Source: Nocardia jinanensis
Lineage (GTDB): Bacteria; Actinomycetota; Actinomycetes; Mycobacteriales; Mycobacteriaceae
Assembly (NCBI RefSeq): GCF_014645735.1
Contig: NZ_BMMH01000003.1
Coordinates: 62,001 to 126,000, forward strand
DNA: 64,000 bases
Direction of reading: 5' to 3'
Both the position numbers and the translations under genes were made by a program. The notes under the pieces were generated by a model. It had not been told where the DNA came from, did not search any database, and saw only the letters and a list, made by a program, of their open reading frames with translations. The stretch's first letter is position 1. Every line of letters starts with the position of its first letter. This document shows positions 41,169 through 49,620 of the stretch, one piece after another.

Positions 41169-41606
41169 TCAGCGGGGTGTGTCGTCGCCGTCACCGGCGG
41201 CGCGCAGCCGCGCGGCCGGTGCGATGAGATCCTCGACGTCGTGCAGGAAGGCCCCTACCCGCGAGGAGAACTCGTCGGCCCACTCCGCGTCGATATCCCG
41301 GGGCAGACCGGCCTCGAGCGCCGCCCTGGTCGCGGAATGGCCGCTGAAATAGTCCGCCCACATCACGAATTCGGGTGCCGCGCGCTGCAACATCACCCAC
41401 GCGTTACGCGATCGTGCCCGGGGCGCGGTATCGGCACCGGTGAGCGCCAGCACCGCCCCCGCGCCGCGCAGGGCCGCCAGATAGGCGACGCGGAAACGCT
41501 CCCGTGGATCCCGCTCCCCCGCCGCCTCCATGAGCAGCCCGTCGGCGCGCCGCAACAGCATCCCCGCCCGGCCCGGTTGCACCGGATGCACGCTTCGTTC
41601 CGACAT
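41169..41606 (-). CDS. SAV_6107-type HEPN protein
   Basis: This is a 145-residue all-helical protein resembling the SAV_6107 HEPN family. Helices include ERFRVAYLAALRGAGAVLAL (residues 37-56). Near the C-terminus R116 and H122 in RVGAFLH fit the Rx4-6H motif of HEPN ribonucleases. ATG 41606 has a GGAGGG site 6 nt upstream. The frame is open further, but that part overlaps the divergent GNAT leader. It is divergent from the GNAT gene with 198 nt between. No target is known. Confidence 0.8.
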   Translation of the reverse strand: MSERSVHPVQPGRAGMLLRRADGLLMEAAGERDPRERFRVAYLAALRGAGAVLALTGADTAPRARSRNAWVMLQRAAPEFVMWADYFSGHSATRAALEAGLPRDIDAEWADEFSSRVGAFLHDVEDLIAPAARLRAAGDGDDTPR

Positions 41607-41804
41607 GGCCGTCCCTCCGTATCTCGCCCGTCGCTCCCCGCGGCGGTCCACCGGTATGGCAGGCTGAGCGTGCACCGTGGGGGCCCGAACAGGCATTCGA
41701 ACGTTTGGCTCGAGCTTGAATATAGAGACGACCACCGACATGTTCGTGTGCCCGAAACCGCAGCTCCGCCCCCGCCGACCGCGAAAGAGCCCATCGAAAC
41801 CGCA

Positions 41805-42422
41805 ATGACCGCCGTCAAGTCGAACCATCTCCCCGCCCCGGTCGTCGTCGACCTGTCGGTAGCCGCGCTGAACGCCCGGTTGCACGATGTGCTGGCCGTA
41901 TACGTCGCAGCCATGGACTATCCGCGCGGTACCGAGCACCATCGCGCGCCGATGTGGACCGAGCACACCCACCGCGTGGGCTGGCATGCGGTGGCCGCGG
42001 TGGTACCCGAGGACAACGGCGAGTTCGACCTGCGCCGCTCCCCCATCGTGGCCATCGCCTACGGATATCGCGGCGGACCGCATCAGTGGTGGCAGCAGCA
42101 GGTACATGCGGGTATGCGCCGGTCCGGCTGGCCGGAACCGGCCGCCCAGCAGCTGCTGGGCGATTATTTCGAACTCACCGAACTCCATGTGCATCCGAGC
42201 GCGCAGGGCCGCGGTATCGGAGCGACCCTGCTACAGCGCCTGCTCCGGGACCGCCCCGAGCAAGCCGTTCTGCTGTCCACCCCCGAGGTGGGCGAGGAGG
42301 ACAATCGGGCCTGGCGCCTGTACCGGCGGATGGGTTTCCGCGATGTCCTGCGTGATTTCGTATTCGCCGGCGACAACCGCCGCTTCGGGATCCTCGGCCG
42401 GTCCCTGCCGCTGCCGTCATGA
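41805..42422 (+). CDS. GNAT-family N-acetyltransferase
   Basis: This 205-residue acetyltransferase uses acetyl-CoA. The central strand and loop FELTELHVHPSAQGRGIGATLLQ hold the Q/RxxGxG/A acetyl-CoA loop (QGRGIG), followed by a late NRAWRLYRRMGFRDV segment. It is the positional match of Rv2170. ATG 41805 lacks an obvious ribosome-binding site; GTG at 41748 would add 19 Pro/Thr-rich residues and is possible. Its stop overlaps the next start (ATGA), coupling it to the carotenoid oxidoreductase. The substrate is unknown. Confidence 0.87.
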   Translation: MTAVKSNHLPAPVVVDLSVAALNARLHDVLAVYVAAMDYPRGTEHHRAPMWTEHTHRVGWHAVAAVVPEDNGEFDLRRSPIVAIAYGYRGGPHQWWQQQVHAGMRRSGWPEPAAQQLLGDYFELTELHVHPSAQGRGIGATLLQRLLRDRPEQAVLLSTPEVGEEDNRAWRLYRRMGFRDVLRDFVFAGDNRRFGILGRSLPLPS

Positions 42423-43984
42423 GTGTGGTGATCATCGGCTCCGGTCACAACGCACTGGTGGCGGCCTGCTATCTGGCGCGGGAAGGCCGCCGGGTCCGCG
42501 TACTGGAGAGCGATACCGTACTGGGCGGGGCGGTCTCGACCGTGGAGCGTTTCCCGGGTCACCGGGTCGACCGGGGTTCTTCGGCGCATCTGATGGTCCG
42601 GCACACCGGGATCGTCGAGGACCTCGAACTGGACCGTTTCGGGCTCCACTATCTCGACTGCGACCCCTGGGCCTTCGCCCCGGCCTGTCGGGAGACCGGG
42701 GCGCCGCCGATCGTGTTCCACCGCGACCTCGACCGGACCTGCGCGTCGGTGGCCGCCGCCTGCGGTGAGCACGACGCCGCGGCGTACCGGCGCTTCGTGA
42801 GCGTATGGGAGCCACGGGCGCGGCGGGTGATGCGCTCGTTCGGCGGCGCACCGACACCGGGCCGGCTGCTGCGCTCGTTCTGGGGGCTGGACGCCCGCGA
42901 CGGCGGGAGCGCGCTGTCGCGGGAGTTCCTGCAGTCCGGTGACGCACTCCTGGACACCTGGTTCGACGACGAGCGCTTGAAAGCGGCACTGGCCTGGTTC
43001 GGCGCCCAGTCGGGGCCACCGATGTCGGAGCCCGGAACCGCGCCCATGGTGGCCTTCGCGGCGCTCATGCACACCTTGCCGCCCGGCCGGGCGGTGGGCG
43101 GTAGCGGCGCTCTCACCGAGGCCCTGGTGGCGCGGCTGCGCAGCGATGGCGGCGAGATCGTCGCCGGCGACGCGGTCACCACGCTGACCCGCCGCCTGGA
43201 CGGCTGGCGGGTTCGCACCTGGTCGGGACGCGAATACGACGCCGAGACCGTGATCGCGGGAACCCATATCCTCACCACGCTCGACCTGCTGGAGGCGGGC
43301 GGATTCGATCCGCAACCGCTCCACCGCTGGCGGCGGCGGATCCGGGTGGGCCCCGGAATCGGCATGGTGGTGCGGGTCGCGACCAGCGCGCTTCCGCACT
43401 ACCCGGGCGCGACGACCGCCGAATCGGCGACGGGGCTACAACTGCTGGTGACGGATCGGCGCGCGCTGGCGCTGGCGCACGGCAGCGCCGCGGGCGGCCG
43501 GCTGCCGCCGCGACCGGTCGTGCTCGCCATGAGTTTCAGCGCGCTGGACCCGAGTATCGCGCCCGCCGGGCAGCATCAGCTCTCGCTGTGGTCGCAATGG
43601 CATCCCTACCGCCTCACCGACGACGGCGGCTGGCCCCGGCACCGCGAATCCGAAGCGGACCGGATCATCGCCGAACTGGATCACCACGCACCGGGTTTCG
43701 CCGAGTCGGTACTGGACCGCCATATCCAGACCCCGGTCGATCTGGAGCGCGAGATGGGACTGCGCGGCGGCAATGTCATGCATGTGGAGATGAGCCTGGA
43801 TCAGATGATGCTGTGGCGGCCGCTACCGGAGCTGTCCGGGCAGCGGGTGCCCGGCGCGCCGGGCCTCTACCTGACCGGCGCGTCGACGCACCCCGGCGGC
43901 GGCGTGTCCGGGGCGAGCGGCCGCACCGCCGCGCATCTGGTGCTGCGGGACAGTCGCGGGGTCCGCAAGTGGATACGCCGCTAG
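42419..43984 (+). CDS. CrtO/CrtD-like FAD-dependent carotenoid oxidoreductase
   Basis: This is a phytoene-desaturase-superfamily flavoenzyme of 521 residues. The N-terminal FAD motif is VVIIGSGHNALVAACYLAREG, followed by RVLESDTVLGGAVSTVE. The C-terminal GLYLTGASTHPGGGVSGASG is the usual second FAD contact. It differs from the CrtI at 49617 (GxGHNAL start, longer substrate domain) and looks more like CrtO-type ketolases or CrtD-type 3',4'-desaturases. The neighbouring CruF favours work on an acyclic or half-cyclised carotenoid. The exact reaction cannot be read from the sequence. It overlaps GNAT by 4 nt and the next gene by 16 nt. Confidence 0.82.
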   Translation: MSVVIIGSGHNALVAACYLAREGRRVRVLESDTVLGGAVSTVERFPGHRVDRGSSAHLMVRHTGIVEDLELDRFGLHYLDCDPWAFAPACRETGAPPIVFHRDLDRTCASVAAACGEHDAAAYRRFVSVWEPRARRVMRSFGGAPTPGRLLRSFWGLDARDGGSALSREFLQSGDALLDTWFDDERLKAALAWFGAQSGPPMSEPGTAPMVAFAALMHTLPPGRAVGGSGALTEALVARLRSDGGEIVAGDAVTTLTRRLDGWRVRTWSGREYDAETVIAGTHILTTLDLLEAGGFDPQPLHRWRRRIRVGPGIGMVVRVATSALPHYPGATTAESATGLQLLVTDRRALALAHGSAAGGRLPPRPVVLAMSFSALDPSIAPAGQHQLSLWSQWHPYRLTDDGGWPRHRESEADRIIAELDHHAPGFAESVLDRHIQTPVDLEREMGLRGGNVMHVEMSLDQMMLWRPLPELSGQRVPGAPGLYLTGASTHPGGGVSGASGRTAAHLVLRDSRGVRKWIRR

Positions 43985-44808
43985 CGGGGCGGGACCCGCG
44001 GCGGCGCGACCTACTACCGGCAGGTCTGCTGGTAGTGCTGGTCGGGACTCAGATCGCCTACCCGCTGACCAGTGGCACCGCCCGCGACGCGGTTACGGTG
44101 GCCGTGGTCCTGCTGTCCGCCGGTACCGCGCTGCTGCACGCGGCGATGACCCGCGGTGTCCGCTATGCCGCCGGGTTCGTGGTGATCGTGTCCGGGATCG
44201 GGCTGGCGGCCGAGGCCGTGGGCACGGCGACCGGGATACCGTTCGGGGCCTACGAGTACGCGGACGGCCGGATCGGACCGGAGCTGTTCGACGTACCGCT
44301 GGTGGTCCCCCTCGCCTGGACCGGCGGGCTGTATCCGATATGGGTGGTCGCGGGCATGCTGTGCCCGGTCGCCGCGGCGCGGATAGCCGCCACCGCCGTG
44401 GGCGCGGTGGGCTGGGACCTGTTCCTCGATCCGCAGCTGGTGGCCGACGGGCAGTGGCGGTGGGCGGTCACCGATTCCGGACTGCCGGGCCTGGCCGAGA
44501 TCCCGGGCACCAACTACCTCGGCTGGCTGGGCGTGGCGGCGGTGATGGCCGGGGCGCTCACCGTATGGGAACGATCCGCCACCCGATCCGAACGGACCGG
44601 GGTGCCGGTGCTGATGTTCCTGTGGACCTGGCTCGGATCGGCGCTGGCGCACGCGGTGTTCCTCGGGTTGCCGTACTCGGCGGCCTACGGGGGTGTCGCG
44701 CTCGGGATTCTCGGCGTTCCCCTGCTGGTCCGGCTGGTGCGCGACGCCACCGGCCGAGCGTCCGGGCAAGATCGGCGAACCGTCGGGCCCGTCGCATGGC
44801 GTGGGTGA
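43969..44808 (+). CDS. cruF: CruF-like carotenoid 1',2'-hydratase
   Basis: This is a 279-residue polytopic protein of the CruF/DUF422 carotenoid family, which hydrates the terminal double bond of acyclic carotenoid ends. Seven or so hydrophobic helices are visible. Family segments include TGIPFGAYEYADGRIGPELFDVPLVVPLAW, an acidic WDLFLDPQLVADGQWRW and GTNYLGWLG (cited as landmarks at residues 86-190). GTG 43969 starts inside the preceding gene (16-nt overlap); no later start has a better site. The tertiary hydroxyl it makes is the usual attachment point for a sugar, which fits the glycosyltransferase two genes on. Confidence 0.85.
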   Translation: MDTPLAGRDPRRRDLLPAGLLVVLVGTQIAYPLTSGTARDAVTVAVVLLSAGTALLHAAMTRGVRYAAGFVVIVSGIGLAAEAVGTATGIPFGAYEYADGRIGPELFDVPLVVPLAWTGGLYPIWVVAGMLCPVAAARIAATAVGAVGWDLFLDPQLVADGQWRWAVTDSGLPGLAEIPGTNYLGWLGVAAVMAGALTVWERSATRSERTGVPVLMFLWTWLGSALAHAVFLGLPYSAAYGGVALGILGVPLLVRLVRDATGRASGQDRRTVGPVAWRG

Positions 44809-44824
44809 GTTCGGGCCTGGCACC

Positions 44825-45604
44825 ATGTCATCCGTGCCTCCGAGTCCCGTTACCGCGAAACCCGGCTCCCCGGTCCCCGCTCCGCGCTCGCGCCGCCGCC
44901 TGCGGTCGCGGATAGCCGCGGCCCTGGTCCTGGCCGCTCTGCTCACGCCCGCGCTGGCCGGATGCCTCCGAGTCCAGGCATCGATGGGCCTGTCATCCAA
45001 TGACCGGGTCTCGGGCCGGATCGTCGCCGCGGTCGTACCGGAGAACAGTGAGGACAAGGGCCCCCAGCTCACCGCCCCGGAAACCCTTGCCACCAAAGTG
45101 CGCATCGAGCCGTACAACCAGGACGGATATATCGGCAGCGAGGTGTACTTCGACGATCTGAACTTCGGCGAGGTGGAACAGCTGGCGCAGCTGTCGGAGC
45201 AGGCGCAGGGCCTGTTCGACCTGAAATTCCAGCGCAACGGCGATCTCGTCAGCCTCAACGGCCGGGTGGATCTGGAAACGCTGGCCCCGCACGGGTCCGA
45301 TGTGCAGTTGAGTGTGGCGTTCCCGGCCCGGGTCGCGAAGACCAACGGCAACCGTGAGGGCGATTCCGTGGTGTCCTGGAAGCTTCCCGCCGGCGAGGTC
45401 AGCACCGTTCGCGCCGAGGTGGGCTACGCCGATCCGAACACCCGCTCCTTCGCGGGTTGGGCCGGGATCGTCGGCGGGATCACGCTCGCGGTCGCGGCCG
45501 TGGTCATCGCACTCGCCTATGTGGACCGTAATCCTCCCGCGCCGGGCGGGCCGGCCGGGTTCTCGCTGCGGCGCTGGTGGGACCAGGTCAAATCCGACGC
45601 GTGA
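44825..45604 (+). CDS. lppM: LppM-family lipoprotein (DUF3153)
   Basis: This is a 259-residue lipoprotein of the LppM family of mycolata, linked in M. tuberculosis to envelope lipoglycan content and phagosome manipulation. It has a basic N-terminus and a signal segment with the lipobox LAGC (lipid Cys near residue 44). The DUF3153 domain spans about 46-205 and a membrane helix (WAGIVGGITLAVAAVVIALAY) lies close to the C-terminus. ATG 44825 is 16 nt behind the cruF stop; GTG 44834 is an alternative. The stop overlaps the next start (GTGA at 45601). It corresponds to Rv2171. Confidence 0.88.
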   Translation: MSSVPPSPVTAKPGSPVPAPRSRRRLRSRIAAALVLAALLTPALAGCLRVQASMGLSSNDRVSGRIVAAVVPENSEDKGPQLTAPETLATKVRIEPYNQDGYIGSEVYFDDLNFGEVEQLAQLSEQAQGLFDLKFQRNGDLVSLNGRVDLETLAPHGSDVQLSVAFPARVAKTNGNREGDSVVSWKLPAGEVSTVRAEVGYADPNTRSFAGWAGIVGGITLAVAAVVIALAYVDRNPPAPGGPAGFSLRRWWDQVKSDA

Positions 45605-46809
45605 GGTCGGTCGAGCGGGCCGCGCGGGCATGGAGCCGGCGGCTGGTGACCGTGGGCACCGGTATCGCCGTGGGCGGCGCCGCGCTCGCCGCCTGGAACC
45701 GGGTCACCGTCCCCCGTCTGTCCCGCGCCCCCGCTCCGGTCACCGAAGCCGTCACGGTCTGTGTGCCCGCGCGCGACGAGGCCGCGCTGCTGCCCGATCT
45801 GATCGGTGATCTGCGCGCCCAGGTCGGTATCGAGCGATTGCGCATCCTCGTCCTGGACGACGCCTCCACTGACGACACGGCCGCGCGCGCGTTGCGGGCG
45901 ATGGACCGCGACCCACGGTGCGAACTGCTACGCGGTACCGCCGGCCCACCACCGGGCTGGACCGGCAAGGCAGCGGCCTGCGCCGCGCTGGCAGAACACG
46001 CAGAAGGCACCGGCGGCGAGACCGGGCCCGGAGTATTGGTCTTCCTCGACGCCGATATCCGGCTCGCGCCGACCGCGCTGGCCGCGGCGGTGACGCGCCT
46101 GCGGCGCCACGATCTCGCGTTGCTGGCGCCGTGGCCGCAACAGCGCGCCGAAACCGTGGCCGAGCGTTCGGTACAACCGCTGCTGTGCTGGTCCTGGGCG
46201 TGCACGCTGCCGGTGACCTGGGCCGATCGTGGTACCCGCACCTCGACCGTGGTGGCCTGTGGCCAGTTCCTGGTGTTCGACGCGGCGAGTTACCGCGCGA
46301 TCGGCGGTCATGAGCCGGTCGCCGGCAGTGTCGCCGAGGACCTCGATATCGCCCGGGTGCTGCGGCGGGCCGGCCACCGGACCGCGATGGCGGCGGCGGG
46401 CGAACTCGCGCGGACCCGGATGTACCGGAGCGCGGACGAACTGGTGGCGGGTTATCGCCGCTGGCTCTGGTCGGCCTACGGCGGTTCGGTCGCCGGTGGT
46501 ATCGCGGTGGGCGTTGTCGCCGCTTGGGCGTATTGGCTGCCTCCGCTGGCCGCCGTACTGGGCCGCGGGCACCTGCGACGAACAGGCCTGCTGGGTTATA
46601 CGGCCGCGGTCGCGAGCCGGCTGCTGGCGCGCGATCTGGAAACGGGGCGACGGCCGGACCGGCACGACCTCGTCGCCGCGCTCGCCCACCCGGCCTCGGT
46701 CGCCACCTACCTACTACTGTGGCAACACTCACATCGCGCCCGCCGCCGCAACGCTCTGACCTGGCGGGGACGCACTCTGACACCCCGCCAAGAGCTGGAT
46801 TCTCGCTGA
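45601..46809 (+). CDS. Family 2 glycosyltransferase, probably carotenoid glycosylating
   Basis: This is a 402-residue GT-A glycosyltransferase. An N-terminal hydrophobic stretch precedes VTVCVPARDEAALLPDLI. The nucleotide-sugar motifs are LDDASTDDTA and FLDADIRL, with a later EDLDIARVLRRAGH acceptor loop and a YRRWLWSAYGG segment. Hydrophobic C-terminal helices follow. The order matches CrtQ/CruC-type carotenoid glycosyltransferases. Neighbouring cruF supplies a hydroxylated acceptor. GTG 45601 overlaps the lppM stop. A cell-wall glycolipid acceptor remains possible. Confidence 0.78.
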   Translation: MRSVERAARAWSRRLVTVGTGIAVGGAALAAWNRVTVPRLSRAPAPVTEAVTVCVPARDEAALLPDLIGDLRAQVGIERLRILVLDDASTDDTAARALRAMDRDPRCELLRGTAGPPPGWTGKAAACAALAEHAEGTGGETGPGVLVFLDADIRLAPTALAAAVTRLRRHDLALLAPWPQQRAETVAERSVQPLLCWSWACTLPVTWADRGTRTSTVVACGQFLVFDAASYRAIGGHEPVAGSVAEDLDIARVLRRAGHRTAMAAAGELARTRMYRSADELVAGYRRWLWSAYGGSVAGGIAVGVVAAWAYWLPPLAAVLGRGHLRRTGLLGYTAAVASRLLARDLETGRRPDRHDLVAALAHPASVATYLLLWQHSHRARRRNALTWRGRTLTPRQELDSR

Positions 46810-46911
46810 TTCTTGGTCTTGTGCCCGCGCGGGACCCGGCCGGATGATGAACCCGCCCGGCACGACCGGCGGGCAGGGCCGCCACGGCCCGGGTTCCGAG
46901 GAGGCTGCACC

Positions 46912-47271
46912 ATGACCATTGTCGGCCACACCAGCGTCGATACCACCTGGACGCAATGGTATGAGCGGTGCTCGGTCCGGCTGCGCAGCCCGCACGGCAC
47001 CAGCGACCCGGTCGCCCGGCACCGGCTCGGCGAAGCGCCGGAGCAACTGCCGGGCCTGCCCGGTACCTGGTGGGTCATCGACGGCCGGGTGTTCATCGCC
47101 GCCAAACCCGGCGACCGGCTGGACCACGCCGGCGAACGGATCGCCGGTATCGAGATCCTGGATCCGGTCGACGGCGCACCGGGACTCATCCTGCGCCACG
47201 ACGACCGGGCGCTCGAAGTGGTCCGCCAGGACGATCGGATCGGGGTCCGGGTCTACGCCCCCGCCGACTGA
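46912..47271 (+). CDS. Small conserved-looking protein of unknown function
   Basis: I recognise no family. The 119-residue protein is soluble, rich in Trp, Asp, Gly and Arg, with a WWVIDGRVFIAAKPGDRLDH beta-type segment. It has a good GAGGAGG ribosome-binding site 7 nt before ATG 46912. It sits between the glycosyltransferase and the convergent metF-like gene, and its last 19 bases overlap the 3' end of that gene. Confidence 0.6.
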   Translation: MTIVGHTSVDTTWTQWYERCSVRLRSPHGTSDPVARHRLGEAPEQLPGLPGTWWVIDGRVFIAAKPGDRLDHAGERIAGIEILDPVDGAPGLILRHDDRALEVVRQDDRIGVRVYAPAD

Positions 47272-48290
47272 GAACCCGCCGTCACCGTTCCGGCGCGCAG
47301 CGGTGACGCGGTGACGCCGTAACCCAGGTTGGTCAACACCTCGCTGGTCGCCTTGGCGAAGTTCAGGGTGATGAAGTGCAGGCAGGGAGCACCTTCGGCG
47401 ATCAACCGCTCACCCATCCCGGTGGCGATCTCGATCCCGGCGGCCCGGACCGCGGCGCGATCCTCCTCCGGCCCCGATCCGGCGGCCACGCGCAGCCGCT
47501 CGATCACGCGGTCCGGTAGCGGTCGGCCACACAACTGCTCGGCCCGCTCCACCGTGCGCAGCGAAGTGATCGGCATCAGCTCCGGAATGATCGGCTTGGC
47601 GCCCTCCACCGGGTCCAGGGCCGCGATCCGATCACGCAGTCGCAGGTAGTCGTCGACGTCGAAGAACATCTGGGTGATCGAATACTCCGCGCCCGCACGC
47701 AGTTTCGCCGCCAGATACCTCGTATCGTGGTCGAGGTCGATCGAGCGGTGGTGGCCCTGCGGGAACGACGCCACCCCGACGTGGAAATCGCCGAGGTCAC
47801 GCACGATCCGCACCAGTTCCTCGGCGTACTCCACCCCGCCGGGGTGTTTGTGCCATTCGCCCAGCGGATCGCCCGCCGGATCGCCGCGCAGCACGAGGAT
47901 ATTGCTGATCCCGGAATCGGCGTAGGCCCCGACGATCGACCGCAGCTCGGCGACGCTGTGCCCGACCGCCGTGAGATGGCCGACCGGCAGCAGGGTGGTC
48001 TGCAACGCGAGTTCGCCGGTGACGCGCACCGTGCGGTCGCGGGTGCTCCCACCGGCGCCGTAGGTCATCGAGACGAACGCCGGGTGCATCCGCTCGAAGG
48101 CGCGCACCGCACGCCACAGCCGCTGCTCGCCCGCCTCGTCGCGGGGCGGGGAGAACTCCACGGAGAAGGGCACAGCGCCGTCGGCGTGCCGCCCCAGGCT
48201 CTGCACGACCGAAGGCGTCGCGGAGACGTCCGGTGACGTGGGAGACGGCCGGCCAGGGGTCGGGAGTCCCCGCGCGTTGTCGAAAGTCAC
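47253..48290 (-). CDS. Methylenetetrahydrofolate reductase family protein
   Basis: This TIM-barrel protein of 345 residues reduces 5,10-methylene-THF to 5-methyl-THF for methionine synthesis. Family segments are FSVEFSPPRDEAGEQRLW at the start, SMTYGAGGSTRDRT, ILVLRGDP with the folate/cofactor loop, QMFFDVDDYLRLRDR and IIPELMPI. Its place between lppM and the GGPP synthase gene matches Rv2172c, a branch reported, as far as I recall, to work differently from flavin-dependent MetF. I therefore leave the symbol empty. It is divergent from the GGPP synthase gene. Confidence 0.88.
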   Translation of the reverse strand: MTFDNARGLPTPGRPSPTSPDVSATPSVVQSLGRHADGAVPFSVEFSPPRDEAGEQRLWRAVRAFERMHPAFVSMTYGAGGSTRDRTVRVTGELALQTTLLPVGHLTAVGHSVAELRSIVGAYADSGISNILVLRGDPAGDPLGEWHKHPGGVEYAEELVRIVRDLGDFHVGVASFPQGHHRSIDLDHDTRYLAAKLRAGAEYSITQMFFDVDDYLRLRDRIAALDPVEGAKPIIPELMPITSLRTVERAEQLCGRPLPDRVIERLRVAAGSGPEEDRAAVRAAGIEIATGMGERLIAEGAPCLHFITLNFAKATSEVLTNLGYGVTASPLRAGTVTAGSQSAGA

Positions 48291-48573
48291 CGGCTCAGTC
48301 TAGAGGCGGCCCCGCACCAGCCCCGACTCTCTCCCGCACAGGCCGCTACCCACTCCCGGTCCGGGCTCGCGCGCGCGTATTCTGCGATCAGGTCCCGCCG
48401 CCGCGGCGGGCGAACGTGGGTCGCTCCCGCCGCACCGGGCGCCATCGGCTCCGGCGGCCGTTCCCACGCGAATCGAAACGAGCTGGGAGGTCACCCTGTC
48501 CACCGGAACCGGTACCCCGACCCGGTCGGGTCCCACCTCGGTCGTCCCCGGGACAGCGGCCTTCGCGACGGCC

Positions 48574-49620
48574 GTGGAACAGGCCCTGACCGATTTCTTC
48601 ACCACCCGCCGCGATCCGGTCGCCGAATTGGGCCCAGTGTTCGCCGAGAGCGTCGAGGCTCTCGAATCGTTCACGCTGCGCGGCGGCAAACGCACCAGGC
48701 CGGGTTTCGCGTGGATGGGCTGGCTGGGCGCCGGTGGTGATCCGGCGAGCACCGGCGCGGCGGCGGTCCTGCGGGCCTGCGCGGCCCTGGAACTCGTACA
48801 GGCCTGCGCGCTGATCCACGACGACATCATCGACTGCTCCCGCACCCGGCGCCGGTTCCCGACCGTGCACGTGGACTTCGAGCAGCGGCATCACCGCGCG
48901 GCATGGTCCGGGGACTCCGCGCACTACGGCGAGTCGGTGGCGATCCTGCTCGGCGATCTGGCGCTGGCGTGGGCCGACGATATGGTGCACGACGCCGGAC
49001 TCGATCCGGCGGCATTGGCCCGGTTCGCGCCGGTATGGGCCCGGATGCGCACCGAGGTGCTGGGTGGCCAGCTGCTCGATGTGCACGGGGAGGCCAGTGG
49101 CGATGAATCGGTGGCCGCGGCGCTGCGGATCAACCGGTACAAGACCGCCGCCTACACCGTGGAACGCCCGCTGCATCTCGGCGGGGCGCTCGCCGACGCC
49201 GACCCCGGGCTGATCGCCGCCTACCGCACCTATGGGACCGATATCGGGATCGCCTTCCAGCTCCGCGACGATCTGCTGGGGGTGTTCGGCGATCCCGCGG
49301 TGACCGGTAAACCTTCCGGTGACGATCTGCGCGAAGGTAAGCGCACCGTTCTGGTCGCCGAGGCGCTGCAACGCGCCACGGAAACGGACCCGGCGGCGGC
49401 CCGGAAACTGCGCGGCGAGATCGGCACCGATCTCTCCGAAGAACAAGTGGGCGAATTGCGCGCGTTGCTCACCGAGCTCGGCGCCGTCGACGCGGTGGAG
49501 GCCAGGATCGCCGCGCTGACCGACCAGGGCCTGACCGCGATCGACGCCAGTTCCGCCACACCCGAGGCCAGAGCACGGCTGCGTGAGATGGCGCTGGCGG
49601 CCACCCGGCGCGCGGCATGA
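48574..49620 (+). CDS. crtE: Geranylgeranyl diphosphate synthase (polyprenyl synthetase)
   Basis: This trans-prenyltransferase supplies GGPP for carotenoids. The first aspartate-rich motif is HDDIIDCSRTRRR and the second QLRDDLLGVFGD; GGKRTRPG near the start binds diphosphate. The listed start, GTG 48574, gives 348 residues but has no ribosome-binding site. A GGGAGG at 48485-48490 is followed 5 nt later by an in-frame CTG (48496), which would add 26 residues and may be the true start. It is the position of idsA2 (Rv2173) and overlaps crtI by 4 nt. Confidence 0.9.
   Translation: MEQALTDFFTTRRDPVAELGPVFAESVEALESFTLRGGKRTRPGFAWMGWLGAGGDPASTGAAAVLRACAALELVQACALIHDDIIDCSRTRRRFPTVHVDFEQRHHRAAWSGDSAHYGESVAILLGDLALAWADDMVHDAGLDPAALARFAPVWARMRTEVLGGQLLDVHGEASGDESVAAALRINRYKTAAYTVERPLHLGGALADADPGLIAAYRTYGTDIGIAFQLRDDLLGVFGDPAVTGKPSGDDLREGKRTVLVAEALQRATETDPAAARKLRGEIGTDLSEEQVGELRALLTELGAVDAVEARIAALTDQGLTAIDASSATPEARARLREMALAATRRAA

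Noticed and set aside
48291..48495. Cobalamin or SAM riboswitch before the metF-like gene
   Set aside because: No conserved core of either class is visible on the minus strand, only GC-rich promoter-type DNA.
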